NCBI GenBank assembly: GCA_029891385.1
Contig: CM057228.1
Coordinates: 135,249,475 to 135,313,474, forward strand
From: Erythroxylum novogranatense
Taxonomy: Eukaryota; Streptophyta; Magnoliopsida; Malpighiales; Erythroxylaceae
Direction: 5' to 3'
Length of the DNA: 64,000 bases
The notes under the pieces are model-generated. The model was not told the DNA's origin. It ran no database searches and saw nothing but the letters and a program-made list of their open reading frames with translations. Below, piece after piece: positions 47,856 through 60,181 of this stretch; within the stretch, counting starts at the first letter, position 1, and each line of letters starts with the position of its first letter. Position numbers and translations under genes: made by a program.

Positions 47856-48087
47856 GAGCAATTAGGATCACTAAACAACTCAGTTTCATTCTATGTGCTG
47901 CCATAAACTAAAGAAGATGGCAGGACACAACCTCTTGATGTAGAGCCCATACAAGGATACACATCATGAACAAAGGACCGAAGAAACTAAAGGTGAGGGT
48001 GAAGGATTAACGCCACACACAACTACAGATGATCTGCAAGGATATCTACAAGACTACCAACTCACAAAAGATAGGCAACCATGACAA

Positions 48088-49720
48088 AGAATTCCTAATA
48101 GGAGTTATACAGACTTAAACTTAGTTGAATTTGCATCTCTTATGGCAGAAACTATAGAATATAAGGCTCCTGAAACTTATGAAGAAGCCATGAGAAGTAA
48201 TGATGCAAAACAGTGGAAGATAGTTTGTGAGAAAGAATATTTTTCTCTAATGAAGAACATGACTTGGATTTTAGTGCCTAGACTTCCTAAAACTAAACTA
48301 ATCGAGAACAGATGGTTGTTCAAGCTGAAAGAAGGAGTGACAAAAGTAAAACCTAGGATTTTCAAGGCTAGGCTTGTAGCTAAAGGGTTTAGACAGAAGG
48401 AAGGAACTGACTATAAGGAGATATTCTCTCCAGTAGTCAAGTTTAAAACCATAAAACTTATTCTAGTTCTAGCTACTTTATATGACTGGGAAATCCATCA
48501 AATGAATGTCAAAATAACTTTCCTATATGGAAAGTTGGAGGAAACAATATACATGAAGCAACTAGTCGGATTTGAGGACAAGAATAAGCTAGTCCATGTC
48601 TGTCTACTTAAGAAATCCCTATATGGGCTTAAACAATCACCTAGGCAATGGAACAAGAAGTTTCATAAGGTTGCTGCTAATATGAACTTCATTAGAAGCT
48701 CATATGATTACTGCTTATACTTTAAGAATTTAGGAATGACTAAAGCAGTGTTCATGGTGGTCTATGTGGATGACCTAACAATAACAAGAAAAGACTTGAA
48801 CATAATTCAAGAGACAAAGCCTGAATTATGCAATCATTTTTAGATGAAAGAATTGGGAGAAGCTCTTCTAGGAATACAAATAATCAGAAAGAGGAGGGAA
48901 GGAAAACAGTGGCTTGTTCAAAGAAACTATATCAGAAAGGTTTTAGCCCAATTCAACATGGAACAAGCTAAACCTAGTCCTGTTCTCCTAGGATCTCACC
49001 TATAGATGGTGTCTAGCAAGAGACCTAAGACTGATGATGAACAGAAAGCTATGGTGGAAGTATTATGTCCATTATGTTGTGCTCAAGGCCTGACCTAGCT
49101 TATGCCATCAGTATACTAAGTAAATTCATAGCCAATCCAAGTTTAGAACATTGGTAAATGTTGAAAAGAGTTCTTAGATATTTAACTGGAACCATTAAAT
49201 ACGGATTATGTTTTTAAAAAATTGAACTAATTGAATACAATTATTTGTCATTTTGTGATTATGTAGATGCAGATTATGCAGCAGACATGGACATAAGAAA
49301 GTCAATTTCTGCATACTTTTTCACATTATTAGTAAACACAATCAACTGGAAAGTACAGCAGCAATTAGTAGTAAGTCTATCAACCACAAAGGTAGAATAT
49401 TATGCAATTACTGAAGGTGTAAAGGAGCTAACATAGCTATCAGGCATATTGAAGGAAATCAACATTGATAGCACAAAGCCAGTAATACATAGGGATAGTC
49501 ATAGTGCATTGTACCTTAGTAGAGACCCTATCTTGCACGAAAGATCCAAGCATATAGCTATCTGACTCCACTTCGTTAGAGACATAATCGCAAAAGGGTT
49601 CTTCAATATGGAGAAAATAACAGGGGATAAAAATCCATCAAACTTCGGAACAAAGATATTAACTCAAAAGAAATTCACTTTCTGTAGAGATTACTTACAG
49701 ATAAGTGGAGCCTCATGAAA
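48088..49720 (+). pseudogene. Reverse transcriptase and RNase H of the third copia element, broken
   Basis: RT begins near 48142 (APETYEEAMRSNDAKQWK), with ARLVAKGFRQKEGTDYKEIF and catalytic VYVDDLTI near 48760. There is a stop at 48841, and a garbled segment to 49240 follows. RNase H (YVDADYAADMDIRKSISAYF, LSTTKVEYYAI) has a TAG near 49434, then RDPILHERSKHIAI with a stop. Inactive. Confidence 0.9.
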
Positions 49721-49835
49721 TCGAAGACTATTTCATCAGATCTCACAAGTTTGGTAAAACTAGGGTTTTTTGAATTCCTAAATCACTCTTAGATCTATGA
49801 GCTAAGTGAACATTGAAGGAGTAGGAGGGAATAAA

Positions 49836-50585
49836 TGTGATGAAAATCACGTTTAATCCACCAATCTCCACTCAGATACAACAAACACAAAAGATTGATG
49901 AAGAACTGAAGGCGTGTGTGCAAGAAGAAGGAGTGTCTGAAGTGTATCAAAGAAGAACAGAAAGGCTAATCTCGAATGTTCTAGCAAGAGACAAAAGCAT
50001 ATGTCAGGAGATTCATAATACACGGTCGTATAATGAGACTCACTTAAGAAGACCAAGCCATAACTTATATTACAAAATACAGTGTATATAGTCGTTTATA
50101 CTACATTCAATCAAAACGCAGAGGATAGTTCTTTAGTGATCATGCGAGGGACACGTGAAAGCTCACTTGATACTAGAAGCTCAACCGAAGGCCAAGCATT
50201 CAACTCCTATAAATTTGACAAATGACAAGCATTAGAAGACACAGACTTCGTTATTCTCATTACATTGTAATCAAACATTTGAGAGTGTAAGAATTAGAGA
50301 GAAAGGTTTGAGAGTTGCTAGGGTACTTATCTAAGGGTACTAAGGAGAGTGTTAGACTCTTTGCAAGTGTTATGAAAATACTCATACTCTTGTAACCTTG
50401 CTCAATTCTTCGTACTAGCTGAAACCATACGTGTCAGATCATTGGATGTAGATAGCATTAAAGCTATAGAACCAATTAAAAATCAGTGTCGTTACTTTTC
50501 TGCAATCTTTAATTTCTGCAAGATTAACAAATTCTTTATCAGTCTTTATTATGAAAGACAATAGTACAACACAAATAACTTAACA
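49836..50585 (+). repeat. 3' LTR of the third copia element
   Basis: 750 bp. The longer, presumably ancestral, form of the LTR. Confidence 0.93.
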
Positions 50586-51720
50586 GTTTCTTTCCTCATA
50601 ATGTCATTATCCAGGATTTGAAGACCAAGAAGACGATTGGAGAAGGGCATGAATCGAAAGGAATGTACTATTTTGGCCAGTTGTAACCTTCCGTTGCTTT
50701 GTTAGCTTTAGCTTCTCCTATTGATATTCATAGTCGACTGGGTCATCCATCATTAAACAAGCTCAAGAAATTAGTGTTAGGTCTTTAGACTATTTCCAAT
50801 TTAAATTGTGAGTCTCGTCAGGTTAGGAAACACCATTGTTCTTCATTTTTTCCTCTTATCAATAAACGAGCTAAAAAATCCTTTATGTTAATTCGTATAG
50901 ATATTTGGAGTCCGAGTTATGTCAGGTCCAAATTGGGATCTTAGTACTTCATAATTTTTGTTGATGATTTTTCTCGAATGATTTGGTTATATCTAATGAA
51001 AGATCGTTCATAAATATTCTCAATCTTTTGTTCTTTTTGTTCTGAAATCCAAAATCAGTTTAATACCCAGATCAACATTCTTCGTAGTGATAATGCTAAA
51101 AAGTATTTCTCTAACCAGTTATCCAGTTACTTACAGCAACATGGTATTCAACATTAGTCAACAAAATGAGATAGCTAAAAGGAAAATCCAACATATTATT
51201 TAAATTGCACGTACTCTATTAGTTCACATGAATGTTCCCAATAGTTTCTTGGGGGATGTTGTTCTCACAGTATACTTTTTAGTCAATTTCATGCCATCCT
51301 CTATATTGGTGGGTAAAATTCCTTTCTCTACTCTCTTTTCTTGTCAAGATCTTTTTCCTTTTAATCACCGTATCTTTGCTTGTGTTTGCTTTGTTCATCA
51401 ACTTCAGCCTGGCACAAATAAATTAGACCTGAAAGCTATAAAGTGTGTCTTTCTCAGGTATTCTTATCTACATAAAGGGTACAAATGTTTCAGTCCTTTT
51501 TTGAATATGTATTTTGTCTCTGTCGACTTTACATTCTTTGAAGACACACCATATTTTTCTAAAACTCCACATGGCTTCGGTGACCAAATGAATGTCTGCC
51601 TATTTCCTTTACGCCTTCTCAACCAATCCCTAGTCCGATTATTCCTGACACAGTCTTTTGGAGTCTACACCCAACACTCAGCCTGCCCCTTTAAAACATT
51701 TATCTAATCCTAATTTATAG
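50586..51720 (+). pseudogene. Integrase of the second copia element, broken
   Basis: Resumes with PHNVIIQDLKTKKTIG, then the zinc region (SPIDIHSRLGHPSLNKLKKL) and a core in several frames (FVDDFSRMIW, LRSDNAKKYF). HRIFACVCFVHQL and KAIKCVFLRYSYLHKGYKCF follow. Many stops and frameshifts. Confidence 0.88.
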
Positions 51721-51989
51721 GTTTATACTCTACGTACTCGTCAAGAAGCATAACTAATTGATTCATGTCAATCTCTATCGGCTTCTTCCTCTTCATCTCT
51801 GGCAGATGATGATCTTAATTTTTCGATTGCTCTTCGTAAAGGAAAAAGGTCTTGTACATCTCACCCTATCTCAAAACTTCTCTCTTATGATTAATTATCA
51901 CCATCATACCCAGCTTTTGTGTCCACCTTATCATCCATACCCATACCCAAGATTGTTTTACAGGCTTTGGCTTATCCTGGATAGACACA

Positions 51990-53438
51990 TGCCATGAAAG
52001 AAGAGATGTCGGCTTTGTAGGTTAATCACATATGGGACTTAGTACCTCTTCCACATGGTCACAGGGTTGTTGGTTGTCATTTGGTGTTCACTATTAAGGT
52101 CACTCCTAATGAATTTGTTGATTGTCTAAAAGCTCAGTTGGTGAATAAGGGATACACTCAGGTGCACGGTGTGGACTACACTGAAACGTTCTCTCCGATT
52201 GCTAAGTTGGCCTCTGCTCGTGTTTTCATTGCATTAGCTGCCACACTTAATTGGCCCCACCATCAACTTGATGTGCAAAATGCTTTCCTTCACGGTGCCA
52301 TTGACAAAACTATCTACATGGAGCAACCACCGAGGTTTCAGAGGGAGGCTAGACTTATGTGCCATCTTCACAAGTCCCTTTATGGTTTAAAACAATCACC
52401 GAGAGCTTGGTTTGACAAATTCAGTATAATGGTTATGGAGTTTGGTCTGCAGCAATATGGTTTAGATCATTCTGTATTTTATCGTCACCTTGTAGCTGGC
52501 GGAATTCTTTTGATTGTTTATGTTGATGACATTGTTATCGCATGTGATGGTAAAGTAGAGATCGAGTCCTTGAAATCATTTTTACATCTCAAGTTCCAGA
52601 TAAAGAACCTAGGTCCCCCTAAGATATTTTACGGGGATTGAAGTCGCAAGGTCTAAAATGGGTATTTGTTTATCCCAAAGGAAATATGTTCTTGATCTTT
52701 CGGAAGAAATTGGTTTATTAGGCACTAAACCAGTCGATAGTCCTATGAAACCGAACGTCAAACTTGTTGAAACAAAAAAGTGAATCTTTAGAAGACCCAG
52801 GCACGTATAGAAGGCTGGTTGGTAAACTTAACTATTTGATTGTCTCTCATATAGACATTGCATTTGCTACAAGTGTGGTCAGCCAATTTATGGGTTCTCC
52901 ACAAACTAGTCATTGGGATGCAGTTGTCAGAATCTTTAGATATTTGAAAAGATCCCATGGCAAAGTCTTCTACACAAAAATTATGGACACATTCAGGTAC
53001 GAGGGTATACAGATGTCAATTAGGCATGTTCTTATGATCAGAGGTCTACTTCAGGTTATTGTGTTTTTATGGGAAGAAACATGTAATGCTAAATCTGAGT
53101 ACAAGTTTATGGCATTCACTACATGTGAGTTGATTTGGTTGAATCATTTTCTTAAGGAACTCGATTTTAAGTATCCATCTCCAATGAGGTTATGTGTGAT
53201 AAGCAAGCAGCCATTCATATTGCCTCCAAATTGGTCTTTCATGAAAGGACTAAACATATCAAAATTGACTGTCACTTTGCTCGAGAGAAACTTGAAGCAA
53301 GATTGATCAAAATTCTCTATATCTAGTCAAAAGATCAACTTGTTGATTCATTTACCAAAGCTCTTAGGGGATCTCAGGTGTAATCTATATGTAACAAGCT
53401 TGGAGCCTATGATATGTACACTTCAACTTAAGGGAGAG
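51990..53438 (+). pseudogene. Reverse transcriptase and RNase H of the second copia element, broken
   Basis: RT: VNKGYTQVHGVDYTETFSPI, LDVQNAFLHGAIDKTIYME, SLYGLKQSPRAWFDKF and catalytic VYVDDIVIAC near 52525. A frameshift near 52640 is followed by RNase H fragments (RRLVGKLNYLIVSHIDIAFA, SEYKFMAFTTCELIWLNHFL), ending before the polypurine tract. Confidence 0.9.
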
Positions 53439-53603
53439 TATTAAGAAAGTCTTAGGAATCTTAATGTATCCATGATTCTAGTGATCTCCTAAATCTCTTA
53501 GGATTTCTCTTCCTTATGTAATTAGTTTTCTATTGCTATATAAATTAAATTAGGGTCTTGGTGAATAATCAAGCCTTCAATTCTTCTACTAATTTGTTTA
53601 ACA
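53439..53603 (+). repeat. 3' LTR of the second copia element
   Basis: 165 bp, same length as 42737-42901. Starts TATTAAGAAAGTC, ends TTTGTTTAACA, and is followed by the AGTAT target copy. Confidence 0.93.
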
Positions 53604-54350
53604 AGTATAATTTACTGTATGGTTAGAATTGGTTTGCAAGTGATGAGACCCTAAGAATCCTATCAATTTTTAGAATTCTCAATTTTAGAAAATTTAAAAA
53701 TTTCAAAGTTGAATATTATATAATTGTTCAAATCAATTTTATTCTTTAATTTTAAAATTTGTACATTAACACTATAAATATTTTATTAATGATAGATAAT
53801 TTACAAAATATTATATACATAAATATTAATTTATTGTATAATTAGAAAATAAAATTTCAAATTCTCATAATATTCGATTAAAATAAAATTTCAATAGATG
53901 TTAAATTATTAAATTATTATATAAATTGTTAATTACAATTCATGAATTTTATAATTTGAATATATGTATATTTATTTTAACTTATTATTCCAGCAAAAGT
54001 CTCTTCACACCAACTTTTATGATTAGGAAGTTAGTTATTTAATGATTTATATTTAAAATTTTAATATTACAAACTATTTTTCTAGTAATTTTAAAATGTA
54101 TTAAATAAAAATATTCATATATTTAATCTTTTTTCATTGGCAGCCCATATCTTCTGCAAGCTTACAGATTAATGCCCAAATTTCGGTATAGAGATCAAAA
54201 GGCCCTAAAGCTATGCGCTTTGTCTCAGCCCCAAAACTTTCAAATACATGGCGGGCATTACCGATAACAGCTGAAAGGAGGGAACTTGGACCCAACCCAG
54301 ATCCCCAACAAGAATAAGCAGCCAAACAACACCATCAATTCTCACCGTCA
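53604..54350. other. AT-rich spacer ahead of the zinc-knuckle gene
   Basis: No coding sense. The composition becomes less AT-rich from about 54130, which may be the promoter of the following plus-strand gene. Confidence 0.5.
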
Positions 54351-55148
54351 CAGTCCCTTCTCGGCCAATTTGTATTTGCCATTTATCTTCTCTCTCCTCT
54401 GTTGAAGGAGAGAAGAAGTAGTAGAGGAGTCTCTTGTTTTGCAACACGTACTAATGGAATAAAACTGAAAGCTCCAGTATACTGTAAATTCTCTCTACCT
54501 TTTGCAGCTGGGGTTCTCTGCTGCCCCCTTTTCTTCTCTCTCAGACCTCCAGTTGTACCTGCATTGCCTCGGGATCGACCCATTTTTTTGACGTAAAGTC
54601 GAATTCGCTGGTTTCCCGAAGATATTTTGGATAATTTTTACGGAATATTTGTTTGGATAGTGGATTGCACATGCGGCTCTTTCGGTTTTTAATGGGTGTT
54701 TTTAATCTTTGTGTTGCGGGTTACTATCTTGGGTTTAACTTTTCAGGTTTATGAGTTTTCTAAGTGCAAGTTTGGAATTTTGTTTTGGTTCAATCATTGC
54801 GCGGGTTGTTTGAAATAATGGATGATCATTTGAGTTGGATTGCATGGCGCCGGAAAATTGTTTCTGAGAATGAAACCTCTGTGATTTTGTTGCCGGGGAC
54901 CTCTGTTTCTTACTAATTTCGAGGTTTAATCGTATATATTTTGGTTCTTTGTGTTTTGTTTCTTGTTGGTAGTATTAATTTTTAGCTTTTGTGGTTGGTG
55001 ATTTTGCGTGATTAGTGTGGCAATGCAGTTGGGATTGGTTGGTGTGATGGTTTTCTTTTGAACGCGGTTAAGAGTTCTAACTGCTATAATTTCTTTTGTT
55101 CAGTGTATAGGTAGATATACAAGTAGTAGTAATCAGTGTTCAAGACAG
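54351..55148 (+). promoter_or_regulatory. Probable 5' UTR and leader introns of the zinc-knuckle gene
   Basis: Pyrimidine-rich CTTCTCTCTCCTCTG near 54390 and a balanced stretch to 54590 look like a plant 5' UTR. The T-rich tract that follows resembles an intron, and AG acceptors lie shortly before the start ATG at 55149. An ATG at 54402 opens a 64-codon upstream frame. The transcript structure here is inference. Confidence 0.45.
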
Positions 55149-58100
55149 ATGGTATGCTCACTTGGAAATGGAAAAATGGCAGTAATGGCTAGGCTTTTGG
55201 CTGAAGGAAGTTTATCACACATTCCTTCCTGTAAAGAAAAAAATGGTAAGAATCATCTGTAATTTGCTAAGTGAATACATTTGTGGACGTTTCAATTTTG
55301 TACTCATATGAGACCCGTTATTTGGCAGGGGATGTTAATAAGCAAAAATTGGCTTTTCAATGCATCTATAGAGAGTTACGTGGGGCAGATAGTCCGAATT
55401 TGCTTGATGAAGAGGGTAATTATTTCCTATTCATATGTTCAGTTGAAATGTATAGGGCCTTAGTTATATCATGTCCTTGGAGTTGGAATTTGCATATTGT
55501 ATGGTAAGGTGGATTGTGCTCCAAAAGTTGCAACAATTTTTTATCTTATTTACAGCGTTCATTGATGAGTCTTTATTTTATTACTCTCAAGTTCTTCTAC
55601 TGTTTATGATTCTTGGCAGATATGCATGTTTTTGGTTTGACGCCTATGACTGACCCATTGCATCTGGTAAGATTTGACAATACTATGAATTTTTGTGATA
55701 TCTTATTTGTTTATGTGTCTTTTAGTAATGTATATGTATGAGCTATGGAAATTTATTTGTGCATTTGTGGGCATACAATTGTATTGGTGGCAAGTGCACA
55801 TCTGTGCTACAATATTTGTGGATATTTGTATCTACTGATGTATTAGAATGTTTGACACTTGAAAACCTTGATGGAAAATATACATCCACTTGAGTATTGA
55901 GCCTACAGCAAGTTATGGTGCTTGTTATATACGTGACTGCTCTTTTATTTATATATTTGTGATTGCATCTGCAATTGAAATTCAGTGACTTCCTGCTTCT
56001 GCTGTTTATCTGATTATGCAATGCAATTGTGAAGGTTTGTTGCAATGCATGTAGAAAGCCAGTGAAGGCCAGTCAATATGCAGCTCATGCAGGTTTTGAG
56101 GGTTTATTTGTTTCATTTTTTCTTTTCCATTTGTTTGAGAAATTTTCTCCCAACGTCTTCCTGTTAAACAAGTTGGTTTGCTTATTTTTATTGTCTTGTG
56201 ACAGTTTGGGTGCTGCTCTGAGCTGGGTTCTTTTCTTGTTTTTACCTCTTATTGTCTCAGAACTTTGTAGGTCCTTAATTTCTACAGGAGAAATGTTGTT
56301 GCAGCCTTCTGGTGGCATTGGTCACAGGAAACCTCCTAGGAAGGACAAAAAAAAGTCATTAAGCTCTTTTTCAAGTATCCTCTGTTCTATTTCACTTTAA
56401 TAGTTTAATTTGGAATTAATCAAGAACAAAACTGGCTGTTTGTTGAAGCTTTGCTTCAATGGCTGCTTAAATGCTTTTCTCCCTCACTCAGATGCTAGCA
56501 TCACTAAAATCGTGATATCATCTATAGCCTCATTGGGAGAATGAAGAGTCTCAAAAGTGGTTTCATCATCAATTCTTTCATTTGTAATCTTCTTGTTATC
56601 GAGGTCTTGCAGGCTGACTTTAGGGTGCTATAGGCTTGTACTCACATATTTTTACTAAAGTTGGAGCATTTACTGCAGATTGAGATTTTTACTTTTTATA
56701 ATTTAACCATACTTAGACCAAGCTGCACCAGCTGGAGAGCAAGAACAATTTGAATCTATAGATGTTGATGAATCAGCTGCCCTAGAATCTCACTTTGACG
56801 GGCAATCCAAATTGCGTTCTTCCTTTTCCATGGATACAAAAAGTGAGTCATATTTGCTTCTTATTTTCAGTCATTTATTCTCATGCTCTTTATGAAATTC
56901 AAAGCATTTTTATCCATCTTTTCTTACTTCCATATTTAGCTTTGCAATATTTATGGTCTTTTTTTAGTCAAAAGATGTTACTTTGTCAAGCTCAAGTTGT
57001 GGCAACTCTTAGATTTTACTTTCTTAGGGATGGGAAGTTGGTTGTCACTTGCTAAGGGCAGCATTAATTCCTCTATATTGGTATTTAGCATTTCCTTAAT
57101 GACAGAAGAATTGTGTGCTCATCTATTCTTGGCATCTGAAGCAAGGACTTCAGCTGTTGCAACGGTTGGTACTTATGTACTGCTACTTGAGATGTTATTC
57201 TCCAAGAAATGTACGAGGTCAATCAGTTTTTAATAGCTTGTTTTTGCATGAGTTTTGTATTATTTTAAAGTTGTGTACTGTGATGCTTTTGTCTTGTAAT
57301 TTAAGAAACCGTATAATGCACTTGTAATAAGCTTTTTAGAATTTTATCCAAGAAGCCTTTTACATGCATTTCTTGTCGTTAGTCTGATAGGGTTGGACAA
57401 TTATTTCTTCAGTTAAGGGCAGTTGCATTTGCCATTGTTTTACTATTTGAATGGATGAAAAAATAATTGCTATATTTTGCCAACAGTTTAGTTTTGCAAT
57501 ACAAGTATCGCTCTTAGTTCTCAATATAGCTCCATTGTTTGCTTGAAAATGTCCATAAGGAAATTCTGCTTGTGTTGGTGTGACATCAATGATGGACGGT
57601 AAAGGAGTGAATCATGAGAATACAAACCCTTCAGCCTGTGTAATTTCACCTCCAACGAAACGCTCTAAACTGTATGTTTTCTTTGTTCTTTGTAAGGTGT
57701 TATTGTTTCAAATTTCATTCATCTGCCTGTGTTTCTTCAAGGAGATGGGATACCCAGCACATCATCCATGTCCTCTTTTTTTGATGAATTATGTGTCATT
57801 GCACTTAATTGTACAATTGTGTAAAGTATGCTACAAATTCTGTTCAAATAATCAGGATATTGTTTTTAGTGGCTGTGAGAATTTACTTAAAATATCCCAT
57901 TGATGTATGTTTTATGCTGGATAAGTGACACAACTTTTATCCACAGGCCTCAATGTTAAACTTACCGTGAAAATTGGGAGTGCTTGCATGAACTTGTTAT
58001 GATATTGGTCTAATTTATATGAACTACAAACATAATTTTAGGAAATGATACATCTTTGCAACATCAAAACTCTCTGTTCAGTAAGTTTTACTTGTAAACT

Positions 58101-60181
58101 GCTGTTGTGAACCTGTGTAAATTTGCGTATGCATTTCCAAAATGTTACACAGTGATTTTGTTTTTTTGTAGTGTATTGAATCAGAATCTGTCTCAGTCAG
58201 ATGATTTAGAAATATCTTCTTACTTAGCAGGCATTGAAAGCTCTCAGGTTTTTGATCCTTGTAAGTCCAATTATTGTTGTTATACTAATACTGTTTTATA
58301 ACATCTCACGTAATGATTGCCTTCTTTTTTATTCCTCTTTGAGAGTATATTTCACCCAAACTATTGTAGTTTGCTTCTCGAGTGTTGGACTTCTATTTTC
58401 TTTTGTTAGCTAGTTTCTGTTCTCTTGTCAATTGAAGTTTTTGTTGCATTAGATTGAAAGACTGCTTAAACTATTGTTGCTTCTCTTATTGACAAATGTA
58501 CATGCACATGCTATATTCCTTAAATTAATTGGAATTGGCTTGATGACCATTTGTATGGGATGACTTATGAGGATTCTTTTCATATATTCTCCAGGCAGGG
58601 AATTACATAAGCAATGTGCCTCAGAAAGTGACTTGTGTAATGGTGCTGTTTTTGTTAAAAGCTCTCAGCAAGCTTATGAATCATGCCAGATGGCAAGAGG
58701 TTTTTTTTTTTTCCCTCTAACTTTGTATGCTTTATATTGCTTTTATTTCTACTTCTAATTGTCAGCAATTTATTCCCTGTAATAGTTTTTTCATGCATTG
58801 AACCATTCTTTCTCTTGGTTAGGAGTTGGTTCATTATTCTGTTGAATTGTTTTTGACAAAAATCTGTACAATTTAAACAGATGTTCCAGTTCCCATTGCT
58901 ACCAAAATATATTACTCTCAAAGGAACAATCATCTTCGTTCAACAATTGGTAATTTGTACCATACAGTATCAGCTAAGGGACCAAATGATGGTGTGACGT
59001 GTCCAGACGTATCACAGGAAATTAAAAAGGAATTCCAGGGTCATAGGGGTGTTTCAAATGATCAAAAACAAGACATGCTTAACAAGAAGGTTAGACCGTG
59101 TGTTTCTTTACTTTTAATCTCATAGGAGGGAAGATCTTGTAAGTAGTCTTGTGACAGCCATCTTGAAGTTGTGTTCTTTCAAATAGCTAAAAGCATGAAA
59201 CAGATGTTCTACATAAAGTTCTTCTGGAATACAAACATATTTATGATTGTGAGGGAAAGTTACCTGAGCACGGTATATAAATCTAGTTGTTAGATGTAAA
59301 CATTATCCAAAAATTATTTTGCTTTTGCCTGGACAATAAAATGGCCTCGCATTTTGAAAAAACTTAGGTTTAATGTTTATTAGTGGTGAATAAATATGGT
59401 TTGTCCAATTTGAAATAAATTTTTTGGATCAATTTATGGTTCTTAATGTTGCTCACCTTTTCATTGTTGCTTTTGAAACATAGTGAGGCTACCGACTTGT
59501 TTCCCTATTACTGGTGAAACAGAGACATCCTCCAATGAGTAAACCTGATCAAATTCTCACACAAATTTCCAATGTGGGCGTGGACAAACCAGGAGGATGC
59601 CTACCATCAGCTAACTTTTCAAGTCACTTACCTGTGGACAATATTCTGAGCCCTCATACTGCTACAGTCAGATTGCTTCCAAGCAAATATCTCTCCAACA
59701 ATCCTTATTCTTTTGCAGAAATCTCAGGTATTTTGCTAAATGTCTACATTGTTCCTTGACTTAGAAAGTTTTCTAACTTCTAATCGACTCCACACTTCAT
59801 GTTAGCTAAGTTAGTGGACATATTAGTGGACGTTATGGTTACCAGGTACTACAGCAGTTTTACATAGTAGTAACTGGTCCATATGTAGCCATGTTCTTGA
59901 AAAGGTTATTTACGTGTAAGTGTTGGGACAACTTTTGATAGAGAAAATTTGCACCATGTATATTAGCCTTTGTGTTTGTCATGTCTGAAAATGTTGCACA
60001 ATTTTAGTAAAGCGCAATACCATCGTGGTAACCTTTTTTTGCCATAGCCACTCAATTGTATTTTAATTTTCCTAGCAGCATGCGTATGCTTCATTTTTTG
60101 TTTCATTCTCTCATCTTTCTTTTTGTAGGAAAATCACCTCAAACCATTCAGCGGCCAAATGACAGTGTTCCAGTTTTATAG
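55149..60181 (+). CDS. Conserved plant protein with SCA7/SGF11-like C2HC zinc knuckle
   Basis: Function not established. Coding exons: 55149-55245, 55329-55415, 55620-55666, 56035-56092, 56261-56374, 56717-56842, 57560-57671, 58172-58260, 58595-58699, 58881-59089, 59523-59727 and 60129-60181. Phases close to 433 aa. Residues 1-77 include MARLLAEGSLSH, FQCIYRELRGAD and MHVFGLTPM. The zinc knuckle is Cys80-x2-Cys83-x11-His95-x3-Cys99, with YAAHAELC around the last ligands. This is the pattern of SCA7 (ataxin-7) and SGF11 domains, which bind nucleosomes or the SAGA deubiquitinase module. A basic RKPPRKDKKK run follows (likely nuclear signal). The rest is polar and low in order (TNPSACVISPPTKRSK; a Ser/Asn-rich tail). 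Nuclear, chromatin-related action is inference. The seventh exon acceptor (57559) is the weakest splice call, and an extra exon near 57130 is possible. Confidence 0.85.

Larger units (their letters stand above)
44949..50585 (+). mobile_element. Third Ty1/copia element, nested in the second
   Basis: 5' LTR 44949-45596 and 3' LTR 49836-50585, both starting TGTGATGAAAATCACG and ending AACTTAACA. Primer site TGGTATTAGAGC is at 45601-45612, and a purine tract GGAGTAGGAGGGAATAAA precedes the 3' LTR. Flanks GTTTT (44944-44948) and GTTTC (50586-50590) fit a 5-bp target duplication with one change. The 5' LTR lacks about 100 bp present in the 3' LTR (around 50117-50233). Confidence 0.92.
42737..53603 (+). 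mobile_element. Second Ty1/copia element with TA-start LTRs, carrying two insertions
   Basis: 165-bp LTRs at 42737-42901 and 53439-53603, each starting TATTA and ending TTTAACA, with an exact AGTAT target duplication (42732-42736, 53604-53608). Primer site TGGCATTAAAGCC is at 42902, and the polypurine tract TTAAGGGAGAG lies before 53439. A hAT MITE (43047-43410) and a further copia element (44949-50585) lie inside. Gag, protease, integrase, RT and RNase H fragments are all frameshifted. Confidence 0.92.

Noticed and set aside
54134..54583. Minus-strand frames opposite the leader of the zinc-knuckle gene
   Set aside because: Overlapping frames without domains, in a likely promoter and 5' UTR. 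No splice logic supports a minus-strand gene.
57129..57166. Extra exon in the zinc-knuckle gene
   Set aside because: A plausible short coding stretch, but the acceptor is poor, and exons at 56717-56842 and 57560-57671 already join in phase without it.
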